Notes under the pieces: model-generated | Told to the model about the DNA's origin: nothing | Seen by the model: the letters and a program-made list of their open reading frames with translations, nothing else | The model's database searches: none | Shown: positions 54,987-64,000 of the stretch, piece after piece | Numbering within the stretch: position 1 is the first letter of the stretch | Layout: every line of letters begins with the position of its first letter | Program-made: the position numbers and the translations under genes | Assembly (NCBI GenBank): GCA_902560045.1 | Contig: CACEKJ010000006.1 | Span: forward strand, 1-64,000 | DNA length: 64,000 bases | Source: an uncultured Bacteroidota bacterium | Lineage (GTDB): Bacteria > Bacteroidota > Bacteroidia > Flavobacteriales > Flavobacteriaceae | Direction of reading: 5' to 3'

Positions 54987-56363
54987 ATGAGTAATTATGA
55001 TGTAATAGTTTTAGGAAGTGGTCCGGGGGGATATGTTACTGCAATTAGAGCTTCTCAATTAGGCTTAAAAACTGCAGTTGTAGAAAAAGAGAGTTTAGGT
55101 GGTGTTTGTTTGAATTGGGGCTGTATTCCTACAAAAGCTTTATTGAAATCAGCACAGGTATTTGAATACTTAAATCACGCTGATGATTATGGGTTATCCG
55201 CTGACAATGTAACTCAAGATTTTAAAAAAATTATTGGAAGAAGCAGAAATGTCGCATCTGGAATGAGTAAAGGTGTTACTTTTTTAATGAAGAAAAATAA
55301 AATTGATGTACTTAAAGGATTCGGCAAAGTGAAAAAAAACAATATCGTTTCGGTGGATGGCAATGAATATACTGCTAAACATATAATTATAGCAACTGGT
55401 GCAAGATCTAGGGTCCTACCCTCGATTGAGCAGGATGGAAAACAAATTATCGGTTACCGTGAAGCAATGACTTTAGAAAAACAACCAAAGAGCATTACAA
55501 TTGTTGGCTCTGGTGCAATTGGAATTGAATTTGCATATTTCTATAACAGTATAGGTACTGATGTAACTGTTGTTGAATACTTGCCAAACATTGTCCCCTT
55601 AGAAGACAGTGATATTTCAAAAGAATTAGAAAAATCGTTCAAAAAGAAGGGTATAAAAATTATGACATCATCTGAAGTAATGTCTGTTGAAAAAACCAAA
55701 AATAAAGTGATTGCACTGGTTAAAAATAATGGAGAAGAAATAAAGATTGAATCTGAAATTCTCCTTTCAGCAGTTGGAATTAAATCTAACATAGAAAATA
55801 TTGGATTAGAAGAAGTTGGGATTGCAACAGATAAGGATAAAATCCTAGTTGATAAATATTATTCTACTAATATACCTGGATACTATGCGATTGGGGATGT
55901 AGTAGCAGGTCCAGCTTTGGCTCATGTTGCTTCTGCTGAGGGAATACTATGTGTTGAAAAAATTGCTGGTCATAATGTTACTCCTATTGATTATGGAAAT
56001 ATCCCTGGATGCACATATTGTAGTCCTGAAATATCAAGTGTTGGATTAACCGAGAAACAAGCAATTGAAAAAGGTTATAAAATTAAAGTTGGAAAATTTC
56101 CGTTTTCTGCTTCTGGTAAAGCTAGCGCTTCAGGAACAAAAGAAGGATTTGTCAAGGTAATATTTGACGAAAAATACGGTGAATGGCTTGGATGTCATAT
56201 GATTGGAGCTGGTGTTACAGATATGATAGCTGAAGCAGTATTAGGTAGAAAACTTGAAACAACAGGAACGGAAGTCTTAAAAGCTATTCATCCACATCCG
56301 ACAATGTCAGAGGCTGTAATGGAAGCTGTTGCAGATGCATATGATGAGGTTATTCATCTTTAG
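54987..56363 (+). CDS. lpdA: Dihydrolipoyl dehydrogenase (E3)
   Basis: 458 residues. FAD site LGSGPGGYVTAIRASQLG, redox disulfide GGVCLNWGCIPTKALL, NAD site IVGSGAIGIEFAYFY, YAIGDVVAGPALAHVA and C-terminal His/Glu in HPHPTMSEAVMEA. It reoxidises lipoamide of 2-oxoacid dehydrogenases or the glycine cleavage H-protein. It overlaps aroQ by 14 bp, tail to tail. Confidence 0.97.
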   Translation: MSNYDVIVLGSGPGGYVTAIRASQLGLKTAVVEKESLGGVCLNWGCIPTKALLKSAQVFEYLNHADDYGLSADNVTQDFKKIIGRSRNVASGMSKGVTFLMKKNKIDVLKGFGKVKKNNIVSVDGNEYTAKHIIIATGARSRVLPSIEQDGKQIIGYREAMTLEKQPKSITIVGSGAIGIEFAYFYNSIGTDVTVVEYLPNIVPLEDSDISKELEKSFKKKGIKIMTSSEVMSVEKTKNKVIALVKNNGEEIKIESEILLSAVGIKSNIENIGLEEVGIATDKDKILVDKYYSTNIPGYYAIGDVVAGPALAHVASAEGILCVEKIAGHNVTPIDYGNIPGCTYCSPEISSVGLTEKQAIEKGYKIKVGKFPFSASGKASASGTKEGFVKVIFDEKYGEWLGCHMIGAGVTDMIAEAVLGRKLETTGTEVLKAIHPHPTMSEAVMEAVADAYDEVIHL

Positions 56364-56775
56364 TAAATGATTGAATTGCTAAATCATAAGATTTAAGTCC
56401 AAAACCACAAATAACCCCCTGAACATTCTTAGAAATTAGAGACTTATGTCTTATTTCTTCCCTGGAGTAAATATTGGAGATATGAACCTCAATCACTGGG
56501 GTTTCAATTGCAGATATTGCATCTGCAATTCCAACAGATGTATGTGTGTAAGCCGCTGCATTTAAAATTATCCCCGAATATGAAAAGCCAACTTCCTGTA
56601 ACTTATCAATTATTTCACCTTCAATATTGGATTGATAGTAATCAATTTGAAAAGCAGGATATGACTTTTTAAGCTCAACAAGATAGTTTTCGAAAGATAC
56701 CTCGCCATAAATACTGGTTTCTCTTTTACCTAAAAGATTTAAATTTGGTCCGTTTATGATGATAATATTTTTCAT
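56350..56775 (-). CDS. aroQ: Type II 3-dehydroquinate dehydratase
   Basis: 141 residues, normal length. NGPNLNLLGKRETSIYG contains the catalytic Tyr and Arg; ILNAAAYTHTSVGIADAI and EVHISNIYSREEIRHKSL complete the active site. It makes 3-dehydroshikimate in the shikimate pathway. Single gene, divergent from xerD across 38 bp. Confidence 0.97.
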   Translation of the reverse strand: MKNIIIINGPNLNLLGKRETSIYGEVSFENYLVELKKSYPAFQIDYYQSNIEGEIIDKLQEVGFSYSGIILNAAAYTHTSVGIADAISAIETPVIEVHISNIYSREEIRHKSLISKNVQGVICGFGLKSYDLAIQSFTKDE

Positions 56776-56813
56776 TTCGTAAATTTATTAAAATTAGAAT
56801 ATATTAATACAAT

Positions 56814-57719
56814 ATGAACTGGAAAGATTCAATTAATGATTTTAAAGATTATTTAAGAATCGAAAGAGGTTTAAGCAACAACTCTGTTTTAAGTTATGAA
56901 AATGATTTAAAAAAGTTAAGTACTTTTTTAAATAGTAAAGGAGAAGAAATAAAACCTGTTGACGTAAATTCAGATTTAATTAAAGAATTTATATACAATG
57001 TTTCAAAAGAAATAAAATCTAATTCTCAATCTAGAGTAATATCCGGTATTAGAAGTTTTTTTGACTATCTATTATTTGAAGGATTAATTGAATCAAATCC
57101 TGTAATCAATATTGAGTCCCCAAAATTGAGCAGAAAATTACCAAGTACACTTTCAGAAAATGAGATAAATATCTTAATTAAAAACATTGATAAAAATAAA
57201 AATGAATCTGAAAGAAATATTGCTATTATTGAAACATTATATGGTTGTGGTTTGAGAGTTAGCGAACTAATTGGATTGAAAATTTCAGATTTGTTTTTTG
57301 ACGAAGATTTTATTAAAGTAACTGGTAAAGGAAACAAACAAAGATTGGTGCCTGTAAGTCCTGTAAATAAGATCTATATCAACAATTATCTTAATAATTC
57401 AAGAAAAAAAATAAAAATTGATTCGTTGTTTTCCGATATTTTATTTTTAAATCGAAGAGGTAAGTCTTTAACACGTGCTATGATTTTTACAATTATTAAG
57501 GGTCTTGCTAAAATTTCAGGAATTAAAAAGAATATTTCACCTCATACCTTTAGGCATTCATTTGCAACACATTTACTTGAAAACGGAGCAGATTTAAAAA
57601 CAATTCAACAATTATTGGGTCATGAAAGTATTACAACAACCGAAATATACATGCACCTGGATAACAAAGCATTGATAAAAGTAATGAGTAAATTTCATCC
57701 AAGATCTAAAACTACTTAG
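56814..57719 (+). CDS. xerD: Tyrosine recombinase XerD (chromosome dimer resolution)
   Basis: 301 residues. N-terminal SAM-like DNA-binding domain ([22 protein letters not shown]), then the catalytic residues Arg in [12 protein letters not shown], Lys in [11 protein letters not shown], His and Arg in [20 protein letters not shown], His in LGHESI and Tyr in TEIYMH. Length and the absence of nearby phage genes indicate the housekeeping enzyme rather than an integrase. Its 3' end overlaps rny by 8 bp. Confidence 0.93.
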   Translation: MNWKDSINDFKDYLRIERGLSNNSVLSYENDLKKLSTFLNSKGEEIKPVDVNSDLIKEFIYNVSKEIKSNSQSRVISGIRSFFDYLLFEGLIESNPVINIESPKLSRKLPSTLSENEINILIKNIDKNKNESERNIAIIETLYGCGLRVSELIGLKISDLFFDEDFIKVTGKGNKQRLVPVSPVNKIYINNYLNNSRKKIKIDSLFSDILFLNRRGKSLTRAMIFTIIKGLAKISGIKKNISPHTFRHSFATHLLENGADLKTIQQLLGHESITTTEIYMHLDNKALIKVMSKFHPRSKTT

Positions 57720-59283
57720 CAATATTTACAGATCTTGTTTCCCTTATTACAGTAACTTTTACTTGGCCTGGGTAAGTCATATCAGTTTGAATCTTCTGAG
57801 AAATCTTAAATGACAATTCTGATGACTGATTATCATTTACTTTATCACTCTCTACCATCACTCTAAGTTCTCTTCCGGCCTGTATTGCGTAAGCTTTTTC
57901 AACACCATCAAATTCCAATGCAATTTCCTCTAGATTTTTTAATCTCTCTATATATGAATCTAGAACCTGTCTTCTTGCGCCAGGCCTAGCTCCTGACATT
58001 GCATCACAAACCTGAACAATTGGTGATATCAAACAGTTCATTTCAATTTCATCATGATGTGCGCCAATTGCATTACAAACATCAGGGGTCTCTCCAAATT
58101 TTTCGGCCCATTGCATTCCTAAAATAGCATGAGGAGTCTCAATATCTTTTTCAATACTTGGGACTTTACCTATATCATGAAGTAGACCTGCTCTTTTAGC
58201 TGATTTAGGATCTATACCCATCTCAGAAGACATTATTGCACATAGCTTAGCAACCTCTTTAGAATGTTGTAATAAATTTTGACCATAGGAAGATCTGTAT
58301 TTCATTCTTCCCACATATTTAATTAATTCCGGATGTAATCCGTTTATACCGAGATCAATAACTGTTCTTTTACCAACATCAATAATTTCTTGATCAATCT
58401 CTTTTTTTGTTTTTTTAACAACTTCTTCTATTCTTGCAGGATGAATTCTTCCATCTTTTACTAATTTATGTAAAGACATTCTTGCAATTTCTCTTCTAAT
58501 AGAATCAAAACAGGAAAGAATAATTGCTTCTGGGGTATCATCAACAATAATTTCTACTCCAGTGGCTGCTTCTAATGCTCTAATATTTCTTCCTTCCCTT
58601 CCTATTATTCTTCCTTTTAAATCATCCGATTCAATATTAAAAACTGAAACCGTATTGTCGATTGCTTCTTCTGCCCCAATTCTTTGAATTGTATTTAAGA
58701 TAATTTTTTTAGCATCTTGTTTAACAGATAATTCAGCTTCTTCCATTTTCTCCTTTGCATATAATAGGGCATCGTTTTCTGCATCTTTTTTTAATGATTC
58801 TAAAATACTTTCCTTTGCTTCTGACTCGGTTAAGCCAGAGATAACTTCAAGTTGCTTTATTTGCTTTTTTCTAACTATTTCCAACTCATCCTCTTTTTTA
58901 TTCAGAGCAGATATTTTAGTATCAAGGCTTTTTGACTTTTGCTCTAGTTCAGAATTTAAAAGCTCCTGTTTATTAAGTACGGTTTCAATCTTTGATTCTT
59001 TTAAAGAAATCTCTCTTTCAACTATCTTAATTTTATCTTCTCTTGAAAAGATGATTTTTTCATGTTCAGATTTTAATTCTAAAAATTTTTCCTTTGCTTG
59101 AATAATCTTGTTCTTTTTGACACTCTCTCCTTTTTCATTAGCATCATCAATAATTCGTTGAGCATCTTTTTTTGCTTTGTTAATTAGCCCTAAAGATTTG
59201 TTTTTGTTAAGTAATTTTAAAAATGCCAAACCCAGCACAAAACCTATTAGTAATGAAATAATCACATTTGTTGTTATATCCAT
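57712..59283 (-). CDS. rny: Ribonuclease Y
   Basis: 523 residues. One N-terminal membrane helix ([17 protein letters not shown]), a long coiled coil (residues ~25-190), a KH domain with [22 protein letters not shown], and an HD domain with [17 protein letters not shown] and [11 protein letters not shown]. It begins mRNA decay at the membrane. I chose ATG 59283 (MDITTN); the longer reading from a TTG at 59313 would extend into the ncRNA region. Confidence 0.95.
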   Translation of the reverse strand: MDITTNVIISLLIGFVLGLAFLKLLNKNKSLGLINKAKKDAQRIIDDANEKGESVKKNKIIQAKEKFLELKSEHEKIIFSREDKIKIVEREISLKESKIETVLNKQELLNSELEQKSKSLDTKISALNKKEDELEIVRKKQIKQLEVISGLTESEAKESILESLKKDAENDALLYAKEKMEEAELSVKQDAKKIILNTIQRIGAEEAIDNTVSVFNIESDDLKGRIIGREGRNIRALEAATGVEIIVDDTPEAIILSCFDSIRREIARMSLHKLVKDGRIHPARIEEVVKKTKKEIDQEIIDVGKRTVIDLGINGLHPELIKYVGRMKYRSSYGQNLLQHSKEVAKLCAIMSSEMGIDPKSAKRAGLLHDIGKVPSIEKDIETPHAILGMQWAEKFGETPDVCNAIGAHHDEIEMNCLISPIVQVCDAMSGARPGARRQVLDSYIERLKNLEEIALEFDGVEKAYAIQAGRELRVMVESDKVNDNQSSELSFKISQKIQTDMTYPGQVKVTVIRETRSVNIAK

Positions 59284-59319
59284 ATTAAAATTTATTAAAT
59301 AAAAAACCCACAAAAGTCA

Positions 59320-59436
59320 TTTTATTTAAACTCCATTTTAACAGGTTTAGGGCTACAAGACTGATCAAAAATCTGAGTAAATCAGCACGATTTAACAATC
59401 TAAACTCACCCTTCTTAATTGATTAGCGTTGAGTTT
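59320..59436 (-). ncRNA. Candidate 6S-like regulatory RNA between zapA and rny
   Basis: The 198 bp between the zapA stop and the rny ATG contain no credible coding sequence. On the minus strand an exact -7 element is followed by a transcript that can fold into a long rod: closing helix AAACTC/GAGTTT, then AGGG/CCCT, then AGATTG/CAGTCT, then a perfect apical hairpin TAAATC-GTGCT-GATTTA, with an asymmetric bubble between the second and third helices. A T-rich tract (GGGTTTTTT) follows. In E. coli the 6S gene ssrS lies directly after zapA. Identity as 6S rests on location and shape, not sequence match. Confidence 0.6.
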
Positions 59437-59437
59437 A

Positions 59438-59445
59438 CAAAAATA
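59438..59445 (-). promoter_or_regulatory. -7 promoter element of the 6S-like RNA
   Basis: TATTTTTG, identical to the elements before rnpB and the tRNA operon, lies 3-5 bp before the first helix. A TTG occurs 26 bp upstream, longer than usual. Confidence 0.55.
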
Positions 59446-59481
59446 ACTAATGTAGGCAGTTTATTATACTACAATATAAAA

Positions 59482-59769
59482 CTAGTCAGTTTGATCAAAA
59501 GATTTAATTAATTCAGAAATTTTAACTTCCACATCATTTAAAATATTTTTTTCGTCTAAACTTTCTTGTTTTTTACTAGATGCTATTTGCAATGCACACA
59601 TAGCCAATGCATCTTGTTTGTCCTGAACAGAATAATTCTGTTCAAATTTTTTAATCAAATTATTTATTTGTTGAGCTGCCAGCCTTAAACCTTCTTCTTG
59701 TGAAGGGCTTATTGTCAAAGGATAAACCCTATTAGCAACAGATAGTTTAATTTTTAACTTATTGCTCAT
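59482..59769 (-). CDS. zapA: Cell division protein ZapA
   Basis: 95 residues. The N-terminal beta part KIKLSVANRVYPLTISPSQEEGLRLAA and the helix QQINNLIKKFEQNYSVQDKQDALAMCALQIA are typical of ZapA, which bundles FtsZ filaments at the division site. It follows the coiled-coil gene by 3 bp. Confidence 0.9.
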   Translation of the reverse strand: MSNKLKIKLSVANRVYPLTISPSQEEGLRLAAQQINNLIKKFEQNYSVQDKQDALAMCALQIASSKKQESLDEKNILNDVEVKISELIKSFDQTD

Positions 59770-59772
59770 AAA

Positions 59773-60063
59773 TTAGTCTGATAATTGAGAAATGCATAAA
59801 TCTATCTCTTTAATTAATAGATTTATCTCATTTCTTGTCTCATTAATATTATTTTTACTGCCCGAGATAGTGTTAGCTACTTTCAGTGCTTTAAACCTTT
59901 CATCTAGTAGTTTAAAATTGTTCACGGCGTCATCTTTTTCATCAGATAATATTACATTTTGAGCTCTTAACTTATCATTCATATTTCTTAGGTTTGATAT
60001 TTCTAAGATATTTTCTTTGATTTTGTTTTCTAAATCCGCTAAAAGAGCATTAATTTTATCCAT
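59773..60063 (-). CDS. Coiled-coil protein upstream of zapA (possible ZapB-like partner)
   Basis: 96 residues, almost all helix with heptad spacing: INALLADLENKIKENILEI, LRNMNDKLRAQNVILSDEK. No signal or membrane segment. A small coiled-coil gene in front of zapA is common in Bacteroidota as far as I recall. Role as a ZapA or FtsZ partner is inference from position and shape only. It is the first gene of the run and divergent from the M23 gene. Confidence 0.75.
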   Translation of the reverse strand: MDKINALLADLENKIKENILEISNLRNMNDKLRAQNVILSDEKDDAVNNFKLLDERFKALKVANTISGSKNNINETRNEINLLIKEIDLCISQLSD

Positions 60064-60155
60064 AGCAAAACACTATGTAACAAATTTAACATTCAAAATT
60101 AAATTTTCAGAGTTTTTCATTTAATAATTCTATAATAATATTATTTTAGTTTGTA

Positions 60156-61856
60156 ATGAGAGTTGGTTTATTTCTGATTGCCGTTTTAATAAATTTGAAC
60201 ATTTGGTCACAAAATTCTGGTGACTACCCTCTTGATATTCCAATTATTTTGTCAAGTAGTTTTGGAGAATTAAGACCTAATCATTTTCATGCAGGAATCG
60301 ATATAAAAACAAAAGGAATTGAAGGCTTTAAAATCTATTCCATTGGTGATGGATACATAAGTAGACTTCAAATTACACATGGAGGTAACGGAAAAGCTAT
60401 ATACATCAAACACGATAATGGTCAGTCTAGTGTTTATGCACATCTTCAAAAATTTTCCCCTAGAATTGAAAAGATAGTTAAGGAAATTCAATATACTAAT
60501 CAATCATATACTTTTAGAAAGTATCCAAAAAAAAATGAGTTTAGAATTTCTAGTAAAGAAATGATTGGGCTAACAGGAAATACCGGCAGGAGCACTGCAC
60601 CTCATCTTCATTATGAGCTAAGAGATGAAAAGGATAGACCAATAAACCCCATGAAGTTTAAGTCATACTCTGTTAATGACACTATATCGCCAATTCTATT
60701 GGGAGTTTTTTATAAAAATTTTAGAATTGACAACAAAGGTGCTTTTCAATATGATCAATCAGGTTTTTCAAAATTAAAAATTAAAAAAATTAACTCCTCA
60801 TTATATATAGCTGATACTTTAAAAACTAATGGATTTATTAGTTTTGGTGTCAATAGTTATGATAAAATGAATAATACTCAAAATAAAATGGGGTTATCAA
60901 AAATCATATCAAAAAATAACGGAAAAATTATATTTGAAATTGATTTTAATAAATTCTCTTTTGACGAATGGCATCATATAAATAATTTCATTGATTACTC
61001 TACTTATAAAAAATCAAACTTTAGAATTCAAAAGTTGTTCATCGAAGACTCTAACCCTTTAAGCATGTATAAAAGGGATTTAGGCAATGGAATCATAGAA
61101 ATTAAAAATGAGAACTTAACATCTATCTATAATATTAAGTTGTATGATTATAATGATAATTTAACCGAAGTTTTAATCCCAATTACTGCAATTGAAAAAA
61201 GTTATGATGAAGGTAAAAAAATTGGTTTAAAAGATATAGTTAAAATTAATAATGATAGTACTTATAAATTTGATTTAAATAATTCATCGATACATATTTC
61301 AAAAAACACATTTTATCATAACACTGCTATTGAAATTTACAATAAAGAAGAAATTTTACATGTAGATCAAGATACTATTCCTTTACTAAAACCAATTACA
61401 ATTAAATTTGATGTAAAACGTTATAGTGAATCAATGAAAGACAGAATGTTTGTAGCAAAAATTGGTAAGGAAAATAATTATTCATTTATTTCAAATAAAA
61501 GAGATAATGATAAAATTATCGCAAAAATTAAAACTTTAGGCGACTATAAAATTAAATTGGACACCATACCTCCATCAATTAAAATTTTAAATTTAGAAGA
61601 CAATCAATGGGTGTCAAACTTAAAAAAATTAAAAGTTTATATTTCTGATAAATCTTCTGGAATTAATTCATATAACGGATGGATTAACGACCAATGGATT
61701 CTATTAGAATATAATCCCTCAAAAGGATTGCTTACATATGATTTTAACGACAATATAAATTCATCAAATACTAGAAATGATTTATCTATAAAAATCGAAG
61801 ATAATGCAGGAAATATTTCAGAGTTAAATAAAGTTTTTTACAGAGAAATCAAATGA
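60156..61856 (+). CDS. Exported M23 family metallopeptidase
   Basis: 566 residues. Signal peptide (RVGLFLIAVLINLNIWSQ), then the lysostaphin-type domain: NHFHAGIDIKT (zinc His and Asp), YIKHDNGQSSVYAHL and APHLHYELRD (HxH). Both the first and last zinc motifs are intact, so it should be active. The remaining ~360 residues form beta-rich domains ending in an Ig-like KVYISDKSSGINSYNGWI region. It probably cuts peptidoglycan cross-bridges. The next gene's ATG overlaps its stop (ATGA). Confidence 0.93.
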   Translation: MRVGLFLIAVLINLNIWSQNSGDYPLDIPIILSSSFGELRPNHFHAGIDIKTKGIEGFKIYSIGDGYISRLQITHGGNGKAIYIKHDNGQSSVYAHLQKFSPRIEKIVKEIQYTNQSYTFRKYPKKNEFRISSKEMIGLTGNTGRSTAPHLHYELRDEKDRPINPMKFKSYSVNDTISPILLGVFYKNFRIDNKGAFQYDQSGFSKLKIKKINSSLYIADTLKTNGFISFGVNSYDKMNNTQNKMGLSKIISKNNGKIIFEIDFNKFSFDEWHHINNFIDYSTYKKSNFRIQKLFIEDSNPLSMYKRDLGNGIIEIKNENLTSIYNIKLYDYNDNLTEVLIPITAIEKSYDEGKKIGLKDIVKINNDSTYKFDLNNSSIHISKNTFYHNTAIEIYNKEEILHVDQDTIPLLKPITIKFDVKRYSESMKDRMFVAKIGKENNYSFISNKRDNDKIIAKIKTLGDYKIKLDTIPPSIKILNLEDNQWVSNLKKLKVYISDKSSGINSYNGWINDQWILLEYNPSKGLLTYDFNDNINSSNTRNDLSIKIEDNAGNISELNKVFYREIK

Positions 61857-64000
61857 TAAAATATTGTCTTACATTAATTTATTTTCTACTATCAACCATA
61901 GTTTATAGTCAAGAATCTATTATTACAGGGTTGATTTTAGATGAAAATGATTTACCTATACAGAGTGTAAATATTTCTCTTGGTGAAAATATTGGTTCGG
62001 TAAGTGATGAAAATGGATATTATAAACTTAAAATAAGTTCTGATAAAATACATGAAGTAATATTTACCCATATAAACTTTGAAAAAGTAAAAATATCAGT
62101 TCAGTTAGACGATAAAGAAGTGTTTGAATTCAACCCTGTGTTAAGTCAAAAATTTGAACAAATTTCTGAAGTTGTTATAAATAGTAATTCCAGGACCAGA
62201 ATAAAATCAATATTAAACCTCTCACCTAAAAAATTAAGAAATATCAAAGGAGTTCAACCTGGAATTGAAAATATATTAAAAACCTTACCAGGTGTTAGTA
62301 TAAATAATGAAATGAGTTCTCAATACTCTGTTAGAGGAGGTAATTTTGATGAAAATCTCATATACGTTAATGGAATCGAAATATACAGGCCTTTATTGGT
62401 AAGATCAGGGCAACAGGAAGGATTAAGCTTTGTGAATTCTGAAATGACTGAAAATGTAAATTTTTCATCTGGTGGTTTTGAATCAAAATACGGAGATAAA
62501 ATGTCATCAGTCTTGGATATTAAATATAGGGTACCAAAGAATAATGATCTCAGATTAAATTCTAGCTTACTTGGTGCAAGTATTGTTTCAGATAATGTGA
62601 TGAAGGATGGTAAAATAACCAATATGTTAGGAATAAGGTACAGAAATAATAGTTTGCTGGTTAATTCAAAGGAAACTAATTCAAATTTTAGACCTTCTTT
62701 CTTTGATGTCCAAAATTACCTAAATTTTAATATTAATGAAAAATTAAATATTGGAAGTATTTTAAATTATTCTAATAACATATATAATTTTAAACCCGTA
62801 AACAGACAAACTAATTTTGGTACATTAGAAGATCCCTTAGCCTTAGTTATTTTTTATCAAGGTGAAGAAAAAGATAATTATATAAGTTATTTTAATTCAA
62901 TTTTTGTTGATTATAAGTTAAACCCATTAACTACAATAAATTTAACATCTTCTTATTATAATTCAAACGAGAAAGAATATTATGATATTCTCGCCCAATA
63001 TAATTTGGCTGAAGTAAACAATAATATCGGAAGTGAAGATTTAGGGGAAATTGAATTTAGTCAAGGCGTCGGAAGTCAACTTAATCATGCAAGAAATGAT
63101 TTAAATGCTCAAATATTCAATATAGAATCTAAAATTAAACTGATCAGAGAAAAAAATGAATTTAATATATCTTTTAAATATTCTGACGAAAAGATAAATG
63201 ATAGAATAGTTGAATGGGAAGTTATTGATTCTGCAGGTTATTTAATAGATCCTCCATTCATCATAAATCTATCTGAACAACCTTATGATGCCAACGAAGG
63301 CCCTATAGTTCCATTTCAAAATATTAGATCAACAACTAATACAAAAATTAATAGATTTCAATCCTATATTCAATGGGAAAATGAAAGTTATTTAAGTGAC
63401 AATAAGATCTTTTATAATCTTGGTCTAAGATATCATGCATGGAGAGTTAACTCAAACCGATTTAAATCAATTTTTAGCCCTAGACTACAGATAAGTTTAA
63501 TCCCAAAAAATAATCCAAATATGATATACAGATTAAAGTATGGGATTTATAACCAGCCGCCATTTTATAAAGAATTAAGAGCAAATGATGGCTCTTTAAA
63601 CTCAAATGTTGAAGCTCAAAAGTCAACTCATTATGTGTTGTCAAATGAATATAATTTTGATATGTGGAATAGATCATTTAAACTAACATCCGAAATATAT
63701 TATAAAGACTTAGAAAATGTAAACCCATACACTCTAGAGAATGTTAGAATTAGATATTCAGCCACTAATAATGCTGAAGCCTATGCATATGGTTTGGATT
63801 TTAGGATTAATGGAGAGTTTGTTAAGGGTACAGAGTCATGGTTTAGTTTTGGGTATTTAAAAACAGAGGAAAATATTAACAACAGAGGCTTCATCTCTAG
63901 ACCAACTGATCAAAGATTAAAGTTTGGTGTTCTTTTTCAAGATTATGTACCAAACATACCTAAACTTAAAATGTTTATAAATCTAATTTATAATACTGGA
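61853..64000 (+). CDS. TonB-dependent receptor, 5' part (3' end outside window)
   Basis: 716 residues visible and still open at the edge. Signal peptide (IKYCLTLIYFLLSTIVYSQ), a carboxypeptidase-regulatory-like domain (residues ~22-100, TGLILDENDLPIQSVNISLGE ... SDENGYYKLKI), a plug with ILKTLPGVSINNEMSSQYSVRGG and VNGIEIYRP, then beta-barrel strands. It takes up an unknown ligand through the outer membrane using TonB energy. No SusD-like gene is seen, so it is not an obvious SusC pair. ATG at 61853 forms ATGA with the M23 stop. Confidence 0.93.
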   Translation, partial: MIKYCLTLIYFLLSTIVYSQESIITGLILDENDLPIQSVNISLGENIGSVSDENGYYKLKISSDKIHEVIFTHINFEKVKISVQLDDKEVFEFNPVLSQKFEQISEVVINSNSRTRIKSILNLSPKKLRNIKGVQPGIENILKTLPGVSINNEMSSQYSVRGGNFDENLIYVNGIEIYRPLLVRSGQQEGLSFVNSEMTENVNFSSGGFESKYGDKMSSVLDIKYRVPKNNDLRLNSSLLGASIVSDNVMKDGKITNMLGIRYRNNSLLVNSKETNSNFRPSFFDVQNYLNFNINEKLNIGSILNYSNNIYNFKPVNRQTNFGTLEDPLALVIFYQGEEKDNYISYFNSIFVDYKLNPLTTINLTSSYYNSNEKEYYDILAQYNLAEVNNNIGSEDLGEIEFSQGVGSQLNHARNDLNAQIFNIESKIKLIREKNEFNISFKYSDEKINDRIVEWEVIDSAGYLIDPPFIINLSEQPYDANEGPIVPFQNIRSTTNTKINRFQSYIQWENESYLSDNKIFYNLGLRYHAWRVNSNRFKSIFSPRLQISLIPKNNPNMIYRLKYGIYNQPPFYKELRANDGSLNSNVEAQKSTHYVLSNEYNFDMWNRSFKLTSEIYYKDLENVNPYTLENVRIRYSATNNAEAYAYGLDFRINGEFVKGTESWFSFGYLKTEENINNRGFISRPTDQRLKFGVLFQDYVPNIPKLKMFINLIYNTG

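Noticed and set aside
56814-57719. Tyrosine recombinase as a sign of a mobile element
   Set aside because: Length, motifs and context (between aroQ and rny, no phage or att repeats) fit housekeeping XerD.
59284-59313. Ten-residue N-terminal extension of RNase Y from a TTG
   Set aside because: The ATG at 59283 gives the normal N-terminus before the membrane helix, and the extension would run into the ncRNA region.

Overview
This 64 kb window is AT-rich chromosomal DNA of a Bacteroidota bacterium, most likely a Flavobacteriia member with a compact, marine-type genome. The evidence is the gene content: PorQ of the type IX secretion system, bacillithiol synthase BshA, MlaD/LptD outer-membrane biogenesis, a TonB-dependent receptor with a carboxypeptidase-regulatory-like domain, a PgpH-type 7TM-HD protein and a GH109-type oxidoreductase. 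Promoter-like sites also match the Bacteroidota -7 element (TAnnTTTG). Genes are tightly packed with many 1-23 bp overlaps. I see no prophage, insertion sequence, CRISPR array, restriction system or secondary-metabolite cluster, and no obvious new multi-gene system.

Layout. 1-1461: 3' part of D-lactate dehydrogenase. 1464-11957: a minus-strand run of nine genes with gaps of at most 36 bp (amidase, MlaD, membrane Fe-S protein, HAD protein, CCG-domain protein, a small conserved protein, a GH3/serine-hydrolase fusion, BshA, a GH109-like protein). 12034-20802: LptD and RidA; a kinase, GapA and PfkA on the other strand; TsaD, RsmE and an AI-2E family permease. 20843-21852: a lipoprotein and a Ser-Pro-Arg tRNA operon with its own promoter and terminator. 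21870-35789: PgpH, thiolase, NlpC/P60 peptidase, TPR protein, GyrA, ClpC, histidine ammonia-lyase, GcvT, YebC. 35791-42747: acyltransferase, KdsB, RecD-like helicase, a conserved trio ending in RsmD, RNase P RNA, DnaX. 42736-52998: Ppx, PdxH, RNase Z, PyrB, PyrR, ribosomal protein S1, Cmk, PorQ, Lon. 53100-64000: an MFS transporter, MsrB, dihydrolipoyl dehydrogenase, AroQ, XerD, RNase Y, a probable 6S-like RNA, ZapA with a coiled-coil partner, an M23 peptidase and the 5' part of a TonB-dependent receptor.

The genes serve mainly housekeeping and envelope work: LPS and lipid transport (LptD, MlaD, KdsB), peptidoglycan cutting and recycling (amidase, GH3 fusion, NlpC/P60, M23), cell division (ZapA and partner, XerD), RNA processing (RNase P RNA, RNase Y, RNase Z, RsmD, RsmE, TsaD), protein quality control (Lon, ClpC) and core metabolism.

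The signals most worth a second look are not protein families. They are: (i) an A10 tract in dnaX containing the heptamer A AAA AAG, with a -1 frame stop three bases after the tract's G, where a gamma subunit should end; (ii) a structured, promoter-bearing gap between zapA and rny that looks like a 6S RNA; (iii) a strong hairpin only 27 bp from pyrR that leaves little room for a separate promoter; (iv) a foldable leader in front of rpsA; (v) an rnpB terminator that overlaps the stop codon of rsmD. All need computation or experiment to confirm.
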